Of a DNA stretch of 64,000 nt, positions 10,065 through 20,311 are shown piece by piece (the stretch's first letter is position 1; each line of letters starts with the position of its first letter). Under the pieces are notes generated by a model. It saw only the letters and a list, made by a program, of their open reading frames with translations. It had not been told where the DNA came from and ran no database searches. The translations under genes and the position numbers were made by a program. Origin of the DNA: Aldrovandia affinis (taxonomy: Eukaryota > Chordata > Actinopteri > Notacanthiformes > Halosauridae); contig JAINUG010000018.1 in assembly GCA_029706075.1 (NCBI GenBank), forward strand, positions 2,131,001-2,195,000. The letters are read 5' to 3'.

Positions 10065-10547
10065 TGTAGCAGGGTGGCAGGGGTGGCCACCATGCCAGGT
10101 GCTGAGTGTATGAAAGGAAAACCAAAAACACAGCTCCAATAGGCCAGCTTATTCTATTAATCTTTTTACGAAAATTAGATCAAACCCAAAAATAAAGTTA
10201 AGTCAAAAACTATTCACTAGAGAGTAAACAGCAACAAAAAGCCAGCACCTCTTCCTCCATGCCCCCCAAAAACACTCCCCTCAGGCATGGCAGGTTGTGA
10301 TTTTAGAATGGCCTAATGAAGGCAATGGCTCACAGCTGAGTTGATTCCTCATTAGCCTCAGGTGAGCCTGCCTGTAAGTGAGGCCACTGCTGTCCAAGGT
10401 CCTTTAGTCCTCTCCAGGCTGTGGGGGGGAACAGCAACACCTAACAGCAGCCAAAAGGGAGGCACAGCCCTCCCCACTCATCCCTCTACCCCTCCCAGAG
10501 GAAGAGCAGCCCACACCACTCCCCCCACCACCCCTCCCAGTGTCACA
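10065..10547. mobile_element. Solo LTR with perfect 5-bp target duplication
   Basis: The unit starts TGTAGCAGGGTGG and ends CCAGTGTCACA, so it has TG...CA ends on either strand. GTGAG stands on both sides (10060-10064 and 10548-10552), a perfect 5-bp duplication as made by retroviral-type integrases. The unit is 483 bp with no coding content, so it is a solo LTR left by recombination. Its orientation is unclear; TGTGACACTGG as the 5' end (minus strand) is slightly favoured. Confidence 0.85.
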
Positions 10548-10656
10548 GTGAGATTAAAGTAGAGCTAAAAAAAAAACAAGTAAAAAATAAATGGTTAAAT
10601 ATCCTCAAAATACTGGATACCCATGTAGTGGTGCAGCTTAGCTAGAAATTCCATAA

Positions 10657-10790
10657 GGATTGTGCATTTTGTGATAAAAGCATGAAATTTGGTACACATA
10701 TAGTTAAAGGCATTCCAAAAAGATTTAGATGTGGAGCCATCATGAATTTTCAATATGTCGCCTATGGCAACCAAAATGGCCGCCATTGGT
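10657..10790 (-). repeat. Dispersed repeat unit, inverted relative to 12993-13244
   Basis: Read on the minus strand this unit matches the two tandem units at 12993-13244, sharing words such as TCTTTTTGGAATG, ATGTGTACCAAATTT, ATGCTTTTATCACAAAATGC and a GGCGGCCATTTTG edge. With those units it brackets the GCDT/CXC gene in inverted orientation. Confidence 0.8.
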
Positions 10791-11304
10791 CACTATTGAT
10801 AATTTTTTCTGATAAATGTTCTTATCAGGGATGGAAATGTAATGATATTGAGGACATAAGCTCAATTTATCTAGTATACATAGTTCTTATGAATTGACAT
10901 TTGGATAATACAATTTTGAAGATGGCGGCCATGACTGGTATGACAATCGTAATTGCAATAAAGTTGCATAGATTATTTTGATATGGATGATCTCGGGGTC
11001 AAATTATACATAGGCCTACAATTTTTTGATTCAGACTTCAAATTTGCAACTATAGAATTACAGAGAAGCTGCATTTTATCATATAATTCAAGAAGATCTT
11101 TTTTTATGTGGTGGCCAACATAGAAATTGTAATTCCAATAAAATAACACGAAAGTCCAATAAACTCACAAGTCTGCAAAATGAAGAATAATTACTGTACA
11201 TGTGGCTATGTTTTACAGAAAATAGTACAGTAATAGAGTGGATGTCAAAGCACAGCCAGGGCACACTGGTGACACCACTGCTGTGAAACTCAGCATGGGG
11301 TTCA
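10791..11304. other. Unassigned sequence between repeat and GCDT/CXC gene
   Basis: No gene was seen. Two diverged stretches (around 10943-10968 and 11128-11150) share AAT(T/C)GTAATT(G/C)CAATAAA, so the region may be built of old repeat units. GATGGCGGCCATG at 10920 resembles the CCATTTTGAAAATGG edge words of the bracketing repeats. Confidence 0.4.
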
Positions 11305-12381
11305 GTGTCAGTGTGGGACCGCTACTTGTCTGAATCTTTGAAAGCTGCTACAAGAACAAAGTGTGGGAAAGGGGTGCAGAGATGTGTGGTAGGTACTGCA
11401 GCCATTCCCAGGAACTGGCAAGACTTTCTCAGAGTTGACAGCAATAAGACTGAGTTGTTCACCTTACTCTCAGATGCTCTGCTTAGATGGTTTGTGCAGG
11501 AAGACAAACAGCTTGTTGTCACACATGATGTGGAAGTCTTCAGCAAGCCACAACTTCCAGATCCATCTTCAGTTGCTCCATGTACACACGAGGAAGCTGA
11601 TAGTCGCATGTTATTACACGTGGCCTATGCAGCAAGAAATGGCCATCAGAAAATCATGATTCAAACTGTTGATACTGATGTTGTGGTGATGGCTGTGGCA
11701 GTGGCTCAGGGTCTACACCCAGAAAATGAGCTTTGGTTGGCATTTGGAACTGGAAAGAATTTCCGATACCTCGCAGCCCATGAAATTGCAGCAGGGCTAG
11801 GGCCTGAAAAGGCATGTGCTCTTCCCATGTTCCATGCATTGACGGGCTGTGATACTGTATCAAGCTTTGCTGGCCACGGAAAGAAGACAGGGTGGGCTGT
11901 TTGGGCTGTCTTTCCTGAGCTGACACATGGCCTGCTGAAACTATCTTCTGCCCCGGACGACATACCACAAGAGGTAATGGCCACAATCGAGAGGTTTATT
12001 ATCCTTCTTTATGACCGAACCAGCACATGCAAAGAAATAGACAAGGCACGGAGGAAGATGTTTGCGAAGAGGCACAATGTGCTGTCAATCCCTCCAACAA
12101 AGGCTGCCTTAGAGGAGCATGTGAAGAGAGCAGTGTATCAAGGAGGCCATGTGTGGGGTCAGATGCTAGTGTCCACACCAAAACTACCTTCACCGTGTAG
12201 ATGGGGATGGTCAAAGACATCTGAGGGGTACGAACCCTTCTGGACATGCCTACCAGATGCAGGCCATTCCAGCTATGAACTTGTCTCTTGCAAATGTAAG
12301 AAGGGTTGTGTTAAGCAGTGCAAGTGCAAAAAAGCTGCATTAGACTGCACAGCCCTCTGTTGCTGTGAAGGGGAGTGCTAA
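11305..12381 (+). CDS. Uncharacterised protein, PIN/FEN1-like nuclease fold (inferred) + C-terminal CXC Cys-rich domain, copy B
   Basis: The 358-codon open frame starts at ATG 11305 but is probably missing an N-terminal part, because SVWDRYLSESLK begins mid-motif. Acidic motifs in order are WDRY (Asp 5), THEEADSR (Glu 96-97, Asp 99), TVDTDVVV (Asp 123, 125) and HALTGCDT (Asp 183), then GHGKKTGW (190-197). The spacing and wording resemble the FEN1/XPG nuclease pattern (FDG.PP.LK, EAEA, DxD, GCDY, GxGxK). This is my inference, not a search result. Residues 329-358 form a CKCKKGC...CKCKKAALDC...CCC block like the CXC domain of tesmin/TSO1 proteins, a DNA-binding Cys-rich module. The second family member at 3469 and the bracketing dispersed repeats suggest a mobile or mobilised gene. 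AATAAA lies at 12380-12385. No intron was seen in the frame. Confidence 0.6.
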   Translation: MSVWDRYLSESLKAATRTKCGKGVQRCVVGTAAIPRNWQDFLRVDSNKTELFTLLSDALLRWFVQEDKQLVVTHDVEVFSKPQLPDPSSVAPCTHEEADSRMLLHVAYAARNGHQKIMIQTVDTDVVVMAVAVAQGLHPENELWLAFGTGKNFRYLAAHEIAAGLGPEKACALPMFHALTGCDTVSSFAGHGKKTGWAVWAVFPELTHGLLKLSSAPDDIPQEVMATIERFIILLYDRTSTCKEIDKARRKMFAKRHNVLSIPPTKAALEEHVKRAVYQGGHVWGQMLVSTPKLPSPCRWGWSKTSEGYEPFWTCLPDAGHSSYELVSCKCKKGCVKQCKCKKAALDCTALCCCEGEC

Positions 12382-12385
12382 ATAA

Positions 12386-12992
12386 ACTTTGATGTGATAG
12401 ACCCTATATTTGGCGGGTCATTGTTATCACTTATTTTGAGTCTTAAATTGTAGCTTCTGAGCAATTCTGAATTTCCAAATTCAAGTTCTGAATCATAAAT
12501 CCTGATGATGGTCAAGGACCAAAACGTTGTTCTCAGCATGTGTAATTTGTATTAAAGTTCAGCACTCAGCAAGTTTAGACGCTTTGTGGGTGTCCTTCCC
12601 TTTTCAAGTTCTATATAACAAAAAAAATAATAAAAAAATAATAAAAATAATATAAAAAAGAATCGGGGGAGACAAAGACAGCCTCTACGTGGCCTCCCTA
12701 CGAGTAGCTTAAAGGCCCAAAAGCCTACAAAAGTGAAACTAATGTCTTTAACACATCTGCAGACTGCAAAAAGCCAAGCTGGTTTAGCGCTACTGCAGCT
12801 CAACATTGAAGGCCTTCACGCTGCTAAGGTCAATGTTATCAAACAGATTGCCGGACCTGGACAATGACACAGTAGCTTGGCTCACCTCAAACGAACAGCA
12901 GGTCTAAAAGACGTACGACAGAAGAAGAAAATTGATAAGAAAACAGTTGTCACTGGTGCCCACTGGCGGCCATTTAAAAAAAATGGTTGCAT
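12386..12992. other. Region with AT-rich tract and dispersed tail motif
   Basis: No gene was seen. GATGATGGTCAAGGACCAAAACGTTG (about 12503-12528) followed by a TATTAAAG tail resembles a tail motif also present near 58063-58093 (GAAGGTCAACAACTGAAACGTTG), so both may be ends of a dispersed repeat. An A-rich (AAAAAT)n tract lies at about 12619-12660. Confidence 0.4.
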
Positions 12993-13244
12993 GGGTGACA
13001 TATTGAAAATTCATGAAGACTCAACAACCAAATCTTTTTGGAATGTCTTTGGCTACATGTGTACCAAATTTGATGCTTTTATCAGAAAAACACAATCGTT
13101 GTGGTCATCTGGTGGCCCATTTTGAAAATGGTTGCCATGGGCGACACATTGAAAATTCATGATGGCTCCACATCCAAATCTTTTTGGAATGTCTTTGGCT
13201 ACATGTGTACCAAATTTGATGCTTTTATCACAAAATGCACAATC
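12993..13244 (+). repeat. Two tandem units of a dispersed repeat, period 146 bp
   Basis: Unit 1 starts GGGTGACATATTG at 12993 and unit 2 starts GGGCGACACATTG at 13139. Both carry TCTTTTTGGAATGTCTTTGG and ATGTGTACCAAATTTGATGC. The palindrome CCATTTTGAAAATGG separates them. An inverted copy lies at 10657-10790 on the other side of the GCDT/CXC gene. Confidence 0.88.
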
Positions 13245-13638
13245 GTTGTGGTTATCTGCCCCACTAATGTTGATGGCCTGGTTTGTCTCCCAAATTTGAT
13301 TCACAATTAAATGAAAGAGTTAAAATCCGCCCCCGCCCCCCTGCAAGACCAGTTTGGCAAGGTCAGCCATCACCAAAATGAATGAAGAAAGGGAATAAAA
13401 ATACATTTGCATGTTTTTGTGAGTTATAGTTAAAGACAAATATATTGAATCCCGGCCAACATGTTCTGAAATGATCTGGGTCAGTTCAGCTCTGTCAAAG
13501 CATAGGATCCTGGTGCTTTCCTTATGTAATACACAAACCACAGCTTTCTGACTTCATTATTAAGTAATAGAGACTCTGGCTGGTTTCTCCACTGAGACCT
13601 AAACCTGCTTGTGCACTTGGAACACATAATGTTGTTGC

Positions 13639-14584
13639 TAGGGGTGTGACGGTATACTGGTACCACAATATTAAAATATGAAATAGTACTATCATAAACT
13701 TAACGTAATACTGTGATAGTAAATCACGTGGCAAAAGCTATTTTCATGCGGGAAAAAATATTTAAACCGTTACCCTACTAAAATGTCTAAATAACCCATA
13801 TTAAATAATATAATACTGGACCTGGGGTGTCTGCTAATGTTATTTAATTCTACCACCTGTTTGGCTGTTCTTGCATTTTGTTTTGTTTACAATGTAATTG
13901 CACACGTGCAGACAGCTCCTTCGCATTTCCCAAATCTGGTAGGTAGCTGTTATTAGCTAGCTAGCTACACAACATAAATCTCCGTTTGCAGTCCCTTATA
14001 CAACTTGCGATGTCCGACGCTGATTCCGGTGCCGAGGCGGTCTGTAATGACTAATTATATCTCCCCCAAAAAGCAAACTCATTTATCCGTGTGGACTCAC
14101 TTTGAATTCCGAAAAAAGATGGTGTTGTTGTTGAAAACGGATCTCCCATCTGTAGAGAATGTGGGAAACATGTAATGACCAGAGGAGGAGAAAAAGTCAA
14201 ACCTTGCATTCCACCTGTGTGAGTATCATCCTTCATGTTATGCCACAATGGAAAAAGTGAGTAGCTAAATATAGTACTAGATCCGAAAAGCTGATAACGT
14301 GGTAAAGCAAAATGTTGCTTAATAATTCGCAACGTGAATGATTTAAATTGATTCAGACATACTATTACAAAGAGTGAACTATATTCAGTTGCATTTTTGT
14401 TTTATTTTTCAATTAAAATGATATATACATCTGTAAAGAGCCATACAATAAACAGATCGAGTTGTAAACTGTGTGATACTTTTTTTAGCTTAAAAACTGA
14501 TACTGTGATATACTGAAAACCGTGATATTAGTATATAGTAGTACGATTATCATCCCATGAAATTTTCATACTGTCACAGCCCTA
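13639..14584 (+). mobile_element. hAT transposon derivative, 946 bp, 8-bp target duplication
   Basis: The ends TAGGGGTGTGACGGTAT (13639) and ATACTGTCACAGCCCTA (14568-14584) are imperfect inverted repeats of hAT wording. The flanks GTTGTTGC (13631-13638) and GTTGGTGC (14585-14592) are an 8-bp duplication with one mismatch, the length made by hAT transposases. A BED-type zinc-finger remnant lies inside; the catalytic domain is absent. Confidence 0.9.
14085..14245 (+). pseudogene. hAT transposase BED zinc-finger remnant
   Basis: Translation gives SVWTHFEFRKK, then after a frame change SPICRECGKHVMTRGGEK, then in another frame SNLAFHLCEYHPSCY. This is the BED finger order: aromatic W/F-x-F block, CxxC pair, a G-G spacer and an H-x4-H-like pair. 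Two frame changes in about 160 bases make it non-functional. Confidence 0.75.
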
Positions 14585-15516
14585 GTTGGTGCCCAGCACA
14601 AACTCATTATAAGACCAGATAAAAACTATGTTCAATCAACATTCAATTCCTCATTCCTTAAATTTGACTCATAAATAAATCGTCTTACTATTTTGTTCTT
14701 CACAAATACAAGTGGCGAGTTTAACAGTGTCCAAAATGAACTTGTCAAACTGTTCCTGAAGAAAAAAACAAAGGCTCTATTTAGTCGTTAGTTGAAGTTA
14801 AGGACAAATTTAGACTGAATCCAGGCCAATGTCACAGGGAGATTTTCAGTGCCAGTAAGTAAATGCAGAACTTGTTCATTTTGTTTTTTTATTGGGTAGC
14901 ATTTTTTATAGGCAATCAGTGGCTTCTGCATCCAACACGTGCCAGAAAACACTAACCTTGCTATTTTCATTCTGTATTTCCTATATCCTCACTCACACTC
15001 TCCCATCTGTAGATATAAAACATGTCATGGCCCGTATTTTGCATGTGTATATTATCGTGCTATAAATTAGATTACATTTCTGACATTCAAACAGTAAGTG
15101 AATCTTGGCACCAAACAATTTCTTAAATGTGCGCTTGGAGGATGCATATGACCTTTTTTTAAATTAAAATGTAATCATTTCTGTGCTCCCATGCTTAGTG
15201 CATCAGTCCTTATATGATTGGATCATGTTTAAAATGGCTACTATCTACAACAACACACTATGAGAAAAAAAATCCTTCAGTAAGTAGGATAAAAAAACAA
15301 TGAGATTCTACTCCTGATAAATGCATGCAGCCCATCTTTATGCATACAGAATAAATAGGACCTGAATTGAATTTGAACCTGCAGTCCTGACCTTTAAGGC
15401 TAACTAGATAGAAGGGACTGTTTCTCAATTTTGGACAGTTTTTATGACTTTGAAATCTACTTCTTAAAAATAACAAGAATTAAGAATAACACTTTTTATC
15501 AATTACTGCAGTAGAC

Positions 15517-15594
15517 TTAGATTTGATAGATTGCAAATTCCTGCCCATCCTCATCCACACAAATGGGCAGGGACTTGCAATCTATCAAATCTAA
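15517..15594. repeat. Near-perfect 32-bp inverted repeat with 14-nt loop
   Basis: The arm TTAGATTTGATAGATTGCAA... (15517-15548) pairs with 15563-15594 with two mismatches over 32 bases. The loop is TCCTCATCCACACA-like, 14 nt. The complementarity stops at the arm ends. The size and near-perfect stem fit either a foldback microRNA-like precursor or a tiny hairpin repeat; no expression evidence is available. Confidence 0.9.
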
Positions 15595-16029
15595 TCAGAA
15601 GAAACAGACTTAAGTCAAAGGAAATGCTTCAGTCAATGTTCAGTTATACCTTTAAGTGAATTTAATGCACAATTTGTTACAATCCCATTGCTATTACACA
15701 ATGTGCATGTTTTATTTAAAACTGAAATAAACATAATGTTTTCACAATGACAGAAGTAACACTGCATTAAATCATTCATCAAAACTTAGGCTAAACCTCT
15801 AAACTTTTAATAACCCCCAAAGATATCTTGCTACAGAGACAGCTGAATAATATTGGAAGCACTAGATTGTATATAACAATGGCTATACTTGTTAGTATAA
15901 CACGCAGATGCTAAGACAGAGAATCTGTATTCAGTTGACAGTATCATCAGCATTTTATATGAAGTGTTCATAATAGGCGCAAAAAGAATAAAACAGTCAT
16001 ACCTCACAAAGAGATTCCCTCCACTCAAA

Positions 16030-16057
16030 ACACGCACACACACACGCACGCACACAC
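16030..16057. repeat. (CA)n microsatellite with CG interruptions
   Basis: The run is ACGCACACACACACGCACGCACACAC. Confidence 0.85.
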
Positions 16058-18659
16058 TTCATTCCTTCAGACCCCCCACTGAGAGACATTCATACTTCAG
16101 ACTCATATTCAGGACATTTTCAGCTTCAGATATGTCATGCCATAAATCAGTATGGGAGGGTGTGCATTCACAACACTCCTCCACAATGCCAGACACAGAA
16201 ATGGAAATGGGTACCAAGAGACATTTCTTTCTCAGATAACATCTTGCCTCGGAAACCTTTTATTCATAACAGAAGAAGGCTAATTTCCAACGGTAAATAA
16301 ATCATGCAGTCAGCAGGTGGTATTATGAACTGGAGCTGTCTCCATGTTGATATTCTGAATATAATCTTATAATCGAAGGTTGGAAATGAGGAGAAGCTAA
16401 GATTTGCAGTAGAAGATGCTGCACCTAGATGCTTTTGTCTCCAAAACGTGTATGGTCCCAACTGCAGATGAGTAAAATAGATGCTCTCAATAATAATATG
16501 AGATAATGAGATCTGAACAAAAATATTTTCAAAATAAAAAACGTTACTCATATATACAAATCATATACCCTCTGTACATTTCTAAAACACAATTCCTAAA
16601 ATGTGTTTGTGTACCAAATTACTGATATGAAAATGATGGCAAGTTTCACAGAAACTAAATGAGCACAGTTCCAAAGCAATGCTACCCATATTGTCCTGCA
16701 CTCATTCAAGTAACTTGGCCTGTACAACAATATTTCAAATAAACATGCAGTTTTAAAATAAGCATTGTTCTTTTCAACTGACAAGAATAATGCTCTTTAT
16801 CTGCTGTATATAAGTCCAACAGCCAATCATAGAAGCAGAAGAAGATAAGGAAGAAACACAAAATCGCCCAAGTTGGTGGCTTTATAGTGTGGCCGTGTGA
16901 AGTTGCATCTGAATTATGTGTGTTTACATGAGGTCAGAGGGTACAGAAGTTAATGTTTGTATGTTATTTCTGTAGGAGACCCTGAAAAGTACCAAACTGT
17001 CCTCGCTATATAAGTTTGAGGTATGCCCCACCAACCTGTATCTTGTTCGATGGCATACCCCTCACCCCAATAATGGCCTGCATTCACTCAACATCTGTCC
17101 TTAACTTTTGAATTACAACAAATGCAAGTGGTATCTTTTTTCTCCCAAAAAACTGTTTTCCAAGTTAATTGCTTTGGTTTCTTAAATTGCCAGACTGTTT
17201 GCAATGGAAAAAATAACTTACATTTATTTGTAAGTCAAAGTTTATGATACTAATTGGATCAAGGCAAATATCATAATTAGTGAAATGTTTAATAAATGAT
17301 TGAATAAATTAATGTATTCTCTCATCTGATTTTGACTGCAGATTGTGAATTGAAGAGCACGGGATAAGAACCTTTGCAGGGCGATCCCTTCATAACTCTC
17401 ACCATCGTAGATCGTCACACTAAAACTGAATGTTCGCTTTAGTGAAGAATGGAAAGTTCTTGAAGGTCTGCAGTGTCAGCAGCTATGCCTTGGCTCTTTA
17501 TAATGCTGCAGTACTGAAATTATTTCCTTCTCCTGTGAATTCACAGCTAGCATTTCCTCACTACAGTGAAGGTGATCAAGGAAGTCAAGTTAATGCAAAC
17601 CTCTTCAAATAAATCTTCAACTCTGTTCCACTTTAATCCACTCGATTGGTTTGTTGGTCTGTTTAATGAGCAAACAGCAACCAGCCTAATGATTGCTTGT
17701 TTTATTTTTTTCCGCATTTGGTAGTCTCATGCATCTTTCTTTCTGTAATGAGCATGCAACATACTTTGTCTCATACTATCAGGATTACCAACAGTCCCGT
17801 ATTCCATTTTTGGCTGGAATATGGGACATCCCAGCTAATACGGGACAGTTGCCAACCCCACATACTGTCTTTACAACAGCCCTAGCAATTGTCCTGTAAT
17901 CCTTTTATTTTTTTATATTATTTTTTTCCCTTTCTTTTCTCCTCAATCTGGAATCACTAAAGGGGCCATCTTGTTTCACGACTGTTTCGATACACTCACC
18001 TGTTAACCAGCGACCGTTCTCCATAATGAAGGCCACACAGTTTTCGCCAATTGGAGGAGAGGTGCATCTCTTTGATCACAAGTGGTCAGAGGTGCCATCA
18101 CAGGTCTTAAAGTGGTATGGCAGAAAATAGTATGTCACCCTCCCAAAGCCCACATGGAAACCTTCCAATACACATCAAGTAGCATAACAGCTCTAATGTA
18201 GTGCTGGGCAATATGGCCTAAAATGTATATTACAATATGTTTTTGCTGATTATCGATATTTGATATGACTCGATATTTCTTGTACTAAAATTAATTTGTA
18301 AATAATAGCCCTTTATAAAATTTAATCAGACCAAATTGAGTTGTATTGTAAACCAGACTGTTTATTGAACAAATATGCTCTGCTGTATTAATCAATTTTA
18401 AATAAAATAGTCTTAAATATCAAATAATAAAAATATCAAACAAGAAAAATCCTAAATACCAAATAAAAAATTTAATACAAATGCAAATAAGTATAAATAT
18501 CAAATGAGAAAAATCTTAAATAAAAAAAATGCCACCATAGCATATGGCTCTAGACCATCAGAGCTTGGGCCTTCTTGTTTCAACAAACCAAATCAAAATA
18601 ATGTCAAGAGCAAATTAGTGCAAAACAACAAACAAAACACCTATACCATAATTTAATAT

Positions 18660-19133
18660 GACAGCACCAGACACAGGTTACAGGTTATAAGAGAGGAAGA
18701 CAAGCCTGTCTAGTCTCAGGTTTCAGGGAGGCCTGTGACATGTAATAATATTACCACTCGCGCTGAATGCTCTCTCTGAAGGCGAGCTTGTGGCGGGGAC
18801 ACAGATATACTTCCTCGCAAGGTTACTGAGCCTAGGAAAGATAGCCCTCGTTAGGCTTTCCACCATGTGAGTGGATCTGTCTCGCTATCAGGTTTTACTC
18901 CCTGTAAGTAGCCTGAAAGCTCAGCTTCAATCAGCTCTCTCTGTGTCTTGGTTTCTGAGACTGGCTTCCTGAAGAAGCTTCCGAGGCTTCGCTTCTCGCG
19001 TTTAGCTGCTGGGGTTGCTCCATCTGTGGGAGTGGCTCCTGCATCAGGCTGTGATAGGGGCTGTTCAGGGAGCAAAGCCTCCACCTCTGAGGTAACTCTC
19101 TCTTTCAGTTCCTCAATCTTGCTCTCTGGGACA
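18660..19133 (-). pseudogene. hAT transposase, C-terminal part (dimerisation domain)
   Basis: Minus-strand translation gives VPESKIEELKERV, an acidic linker, LGSFFRK, ELSGYLQG, DPLTWWK and, after a frame change, KYICVPATSSPSERAFSASG and LDRLVFLSYNL. This is the hAT dimerisation (hATC) block. A frameshift lies near 18730 within the block. The first codon is cut by the Tc1-like element at 19135. Confidence 0.9.
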
Positions 19134-19135
19134 TA

Positions 19136-20309
19136 CACTATATGGCCAAAGGTCAGTGGACACCTGACCATCACACCTATATGAGCTTGTTGGACATCCC
19201 ATTCTAAAACCATGGGCATTAATATGGAGTTGGACCCCCCTTTGCGGCTATGACAGCTGCCACTCTTCTGTGAAGGCTTTCCACAAGATTTTGGAGTGCG
19301 TCTGTGGGAAGTTGTTCCCATTCAGGCAAAAGAGCATCTGCGAGGTCAGGCACTGCTGTTGGACGAGAAGGCCTGGCTCACAATCGCCATTCTAATTCCT
19401 CCCAAAGGTGTTCAATGGGGTTGAGGTCAGGGCTCTGTGCAGGCCAATCGAGTTCTTCCACACTAAATTCATCTAACCATGTCTTTATGGACCTCGCTTT
19501 GTGCACAGGGGCACAGTCATGCTGGAACAGCAAAGGGCCTTCCCCAAACTGTTGCCACAAAGTTGGAAGCGCCCAATTGGCTAAGATGTCTTCGTATCCT
19601 GTAGCATTAAGAATACCCTTCACTCGAACTAAGGGGCCTATCCCAAACCCTGAGAAACTATCCCAAACCCTGAATGGCCCCAGACCATTATCCTCCTCCA
19701 CCAAACTTTACAGTAGGCACTATGCATCCGGACCAAACTTTCCTGGCATCCGGCAGATTCTCCATCACACTGCCAGATAGTGAAGTGTTCTCACTCCAAA
19801 GAACACGTTTCACTGCTCCAGAGTCCACCCAGACGCTTGGCATTGCGCATGGTGATGTAAGGTTTGTGTGCAGCTGCTCGGCTATGGAAACCCATTCCAT
19901 GAAGCGCCCAATGCACAGTTCTTGTGCTGATGGTGCTTCCAGAGGCAGTTTGGTACTCTGTAGTGAGTTATGCAGCAGATGATAGGCAATTTTTACGCGC
20001 TATGCACTCCCGCTCTGTGAGTTTGCGTGGTCTACCACTTTGTGGCCAAGCTGTTGTTGCTCCTAGGTGCTTCCACTTCACAATAATAGCACTTACAGTT
20101 GACCAGGGTACATCTAGTAGGGCATAAATTTCACAAACTGACTTGTGGCAAAGGTGGCATCCTATGACAGTGCCACGTTTAAAGTCACTGAGCTCTTTAC
20201 GAACCATTTTGAATTCTAAATGTTTGTCTGTGGAGATTGCATGGCTATGTGCTGGATCTTACACCTGAATAATTAGTAGGGGTGTCCACTGACTTTTGAC
20301 CATATAGTG
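19136..20309 (-). mobile_element. Tc1-like transposon nested in the hAT transposase gene
   Basis: The ends CACTATATGGCCAAAGGTCAG (19136) and CTGACTTTTGACCATATAGTG (ending 20309) are inverted repeats. TA stands on both sides (19134-19135 and 20310-20311). Taking out the element and one TA rejoins the hAT reading frame exactly, so it inserted after the hAT copy was in place. The body is 1174 bp. Confidence 0.96.
19200..20207 (-). pseudogene. Tc1-like transposase, third family, frameshifted
   Basis: Minus-strand pieces in order: 20207-19968 MVRKELSDFKRGTVIGCHL and the HTH region with SGRPRKLTERE; 19900-19688 with VLWSENTSLSG, where the first catalytic Asp position reads Glu-Asn instead of Asp-Glu; 19704-19378 with GPLLFQHDCAPVHKAR (second Asp present) and SPDLNPIEHLWEELE (final acidic residue present); and a C-terminal tail to 19205. 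The pieces lie in different frames, so the gene is dead. Confidence 0.92.
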
Positions 20310-20311
20310 TA

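Larger units (their letters stand above)
14593..17960. other. Long stretch without recognisable gene
   Basis: No transposase, RT or convincing exon was seen. The stretch holds a 78-nt hairpin (15517-15594), a (CA)n run near 16030-16057, and an 11-bp inverted repeat CCCGTATTCCA / TGGAATATGGG at 17796-17806 and 17815-17825. Open frames here are short and low in complexity. It may be intron or intergenic host DNA. Confidence 0.5.

Noticed and set aside
11654-12247. Minus-strand open frames inside the GCDT/CXC gene
   Set aside because: Antisense shadows; no family wording, whereas the plus frame holds ordered motifs.
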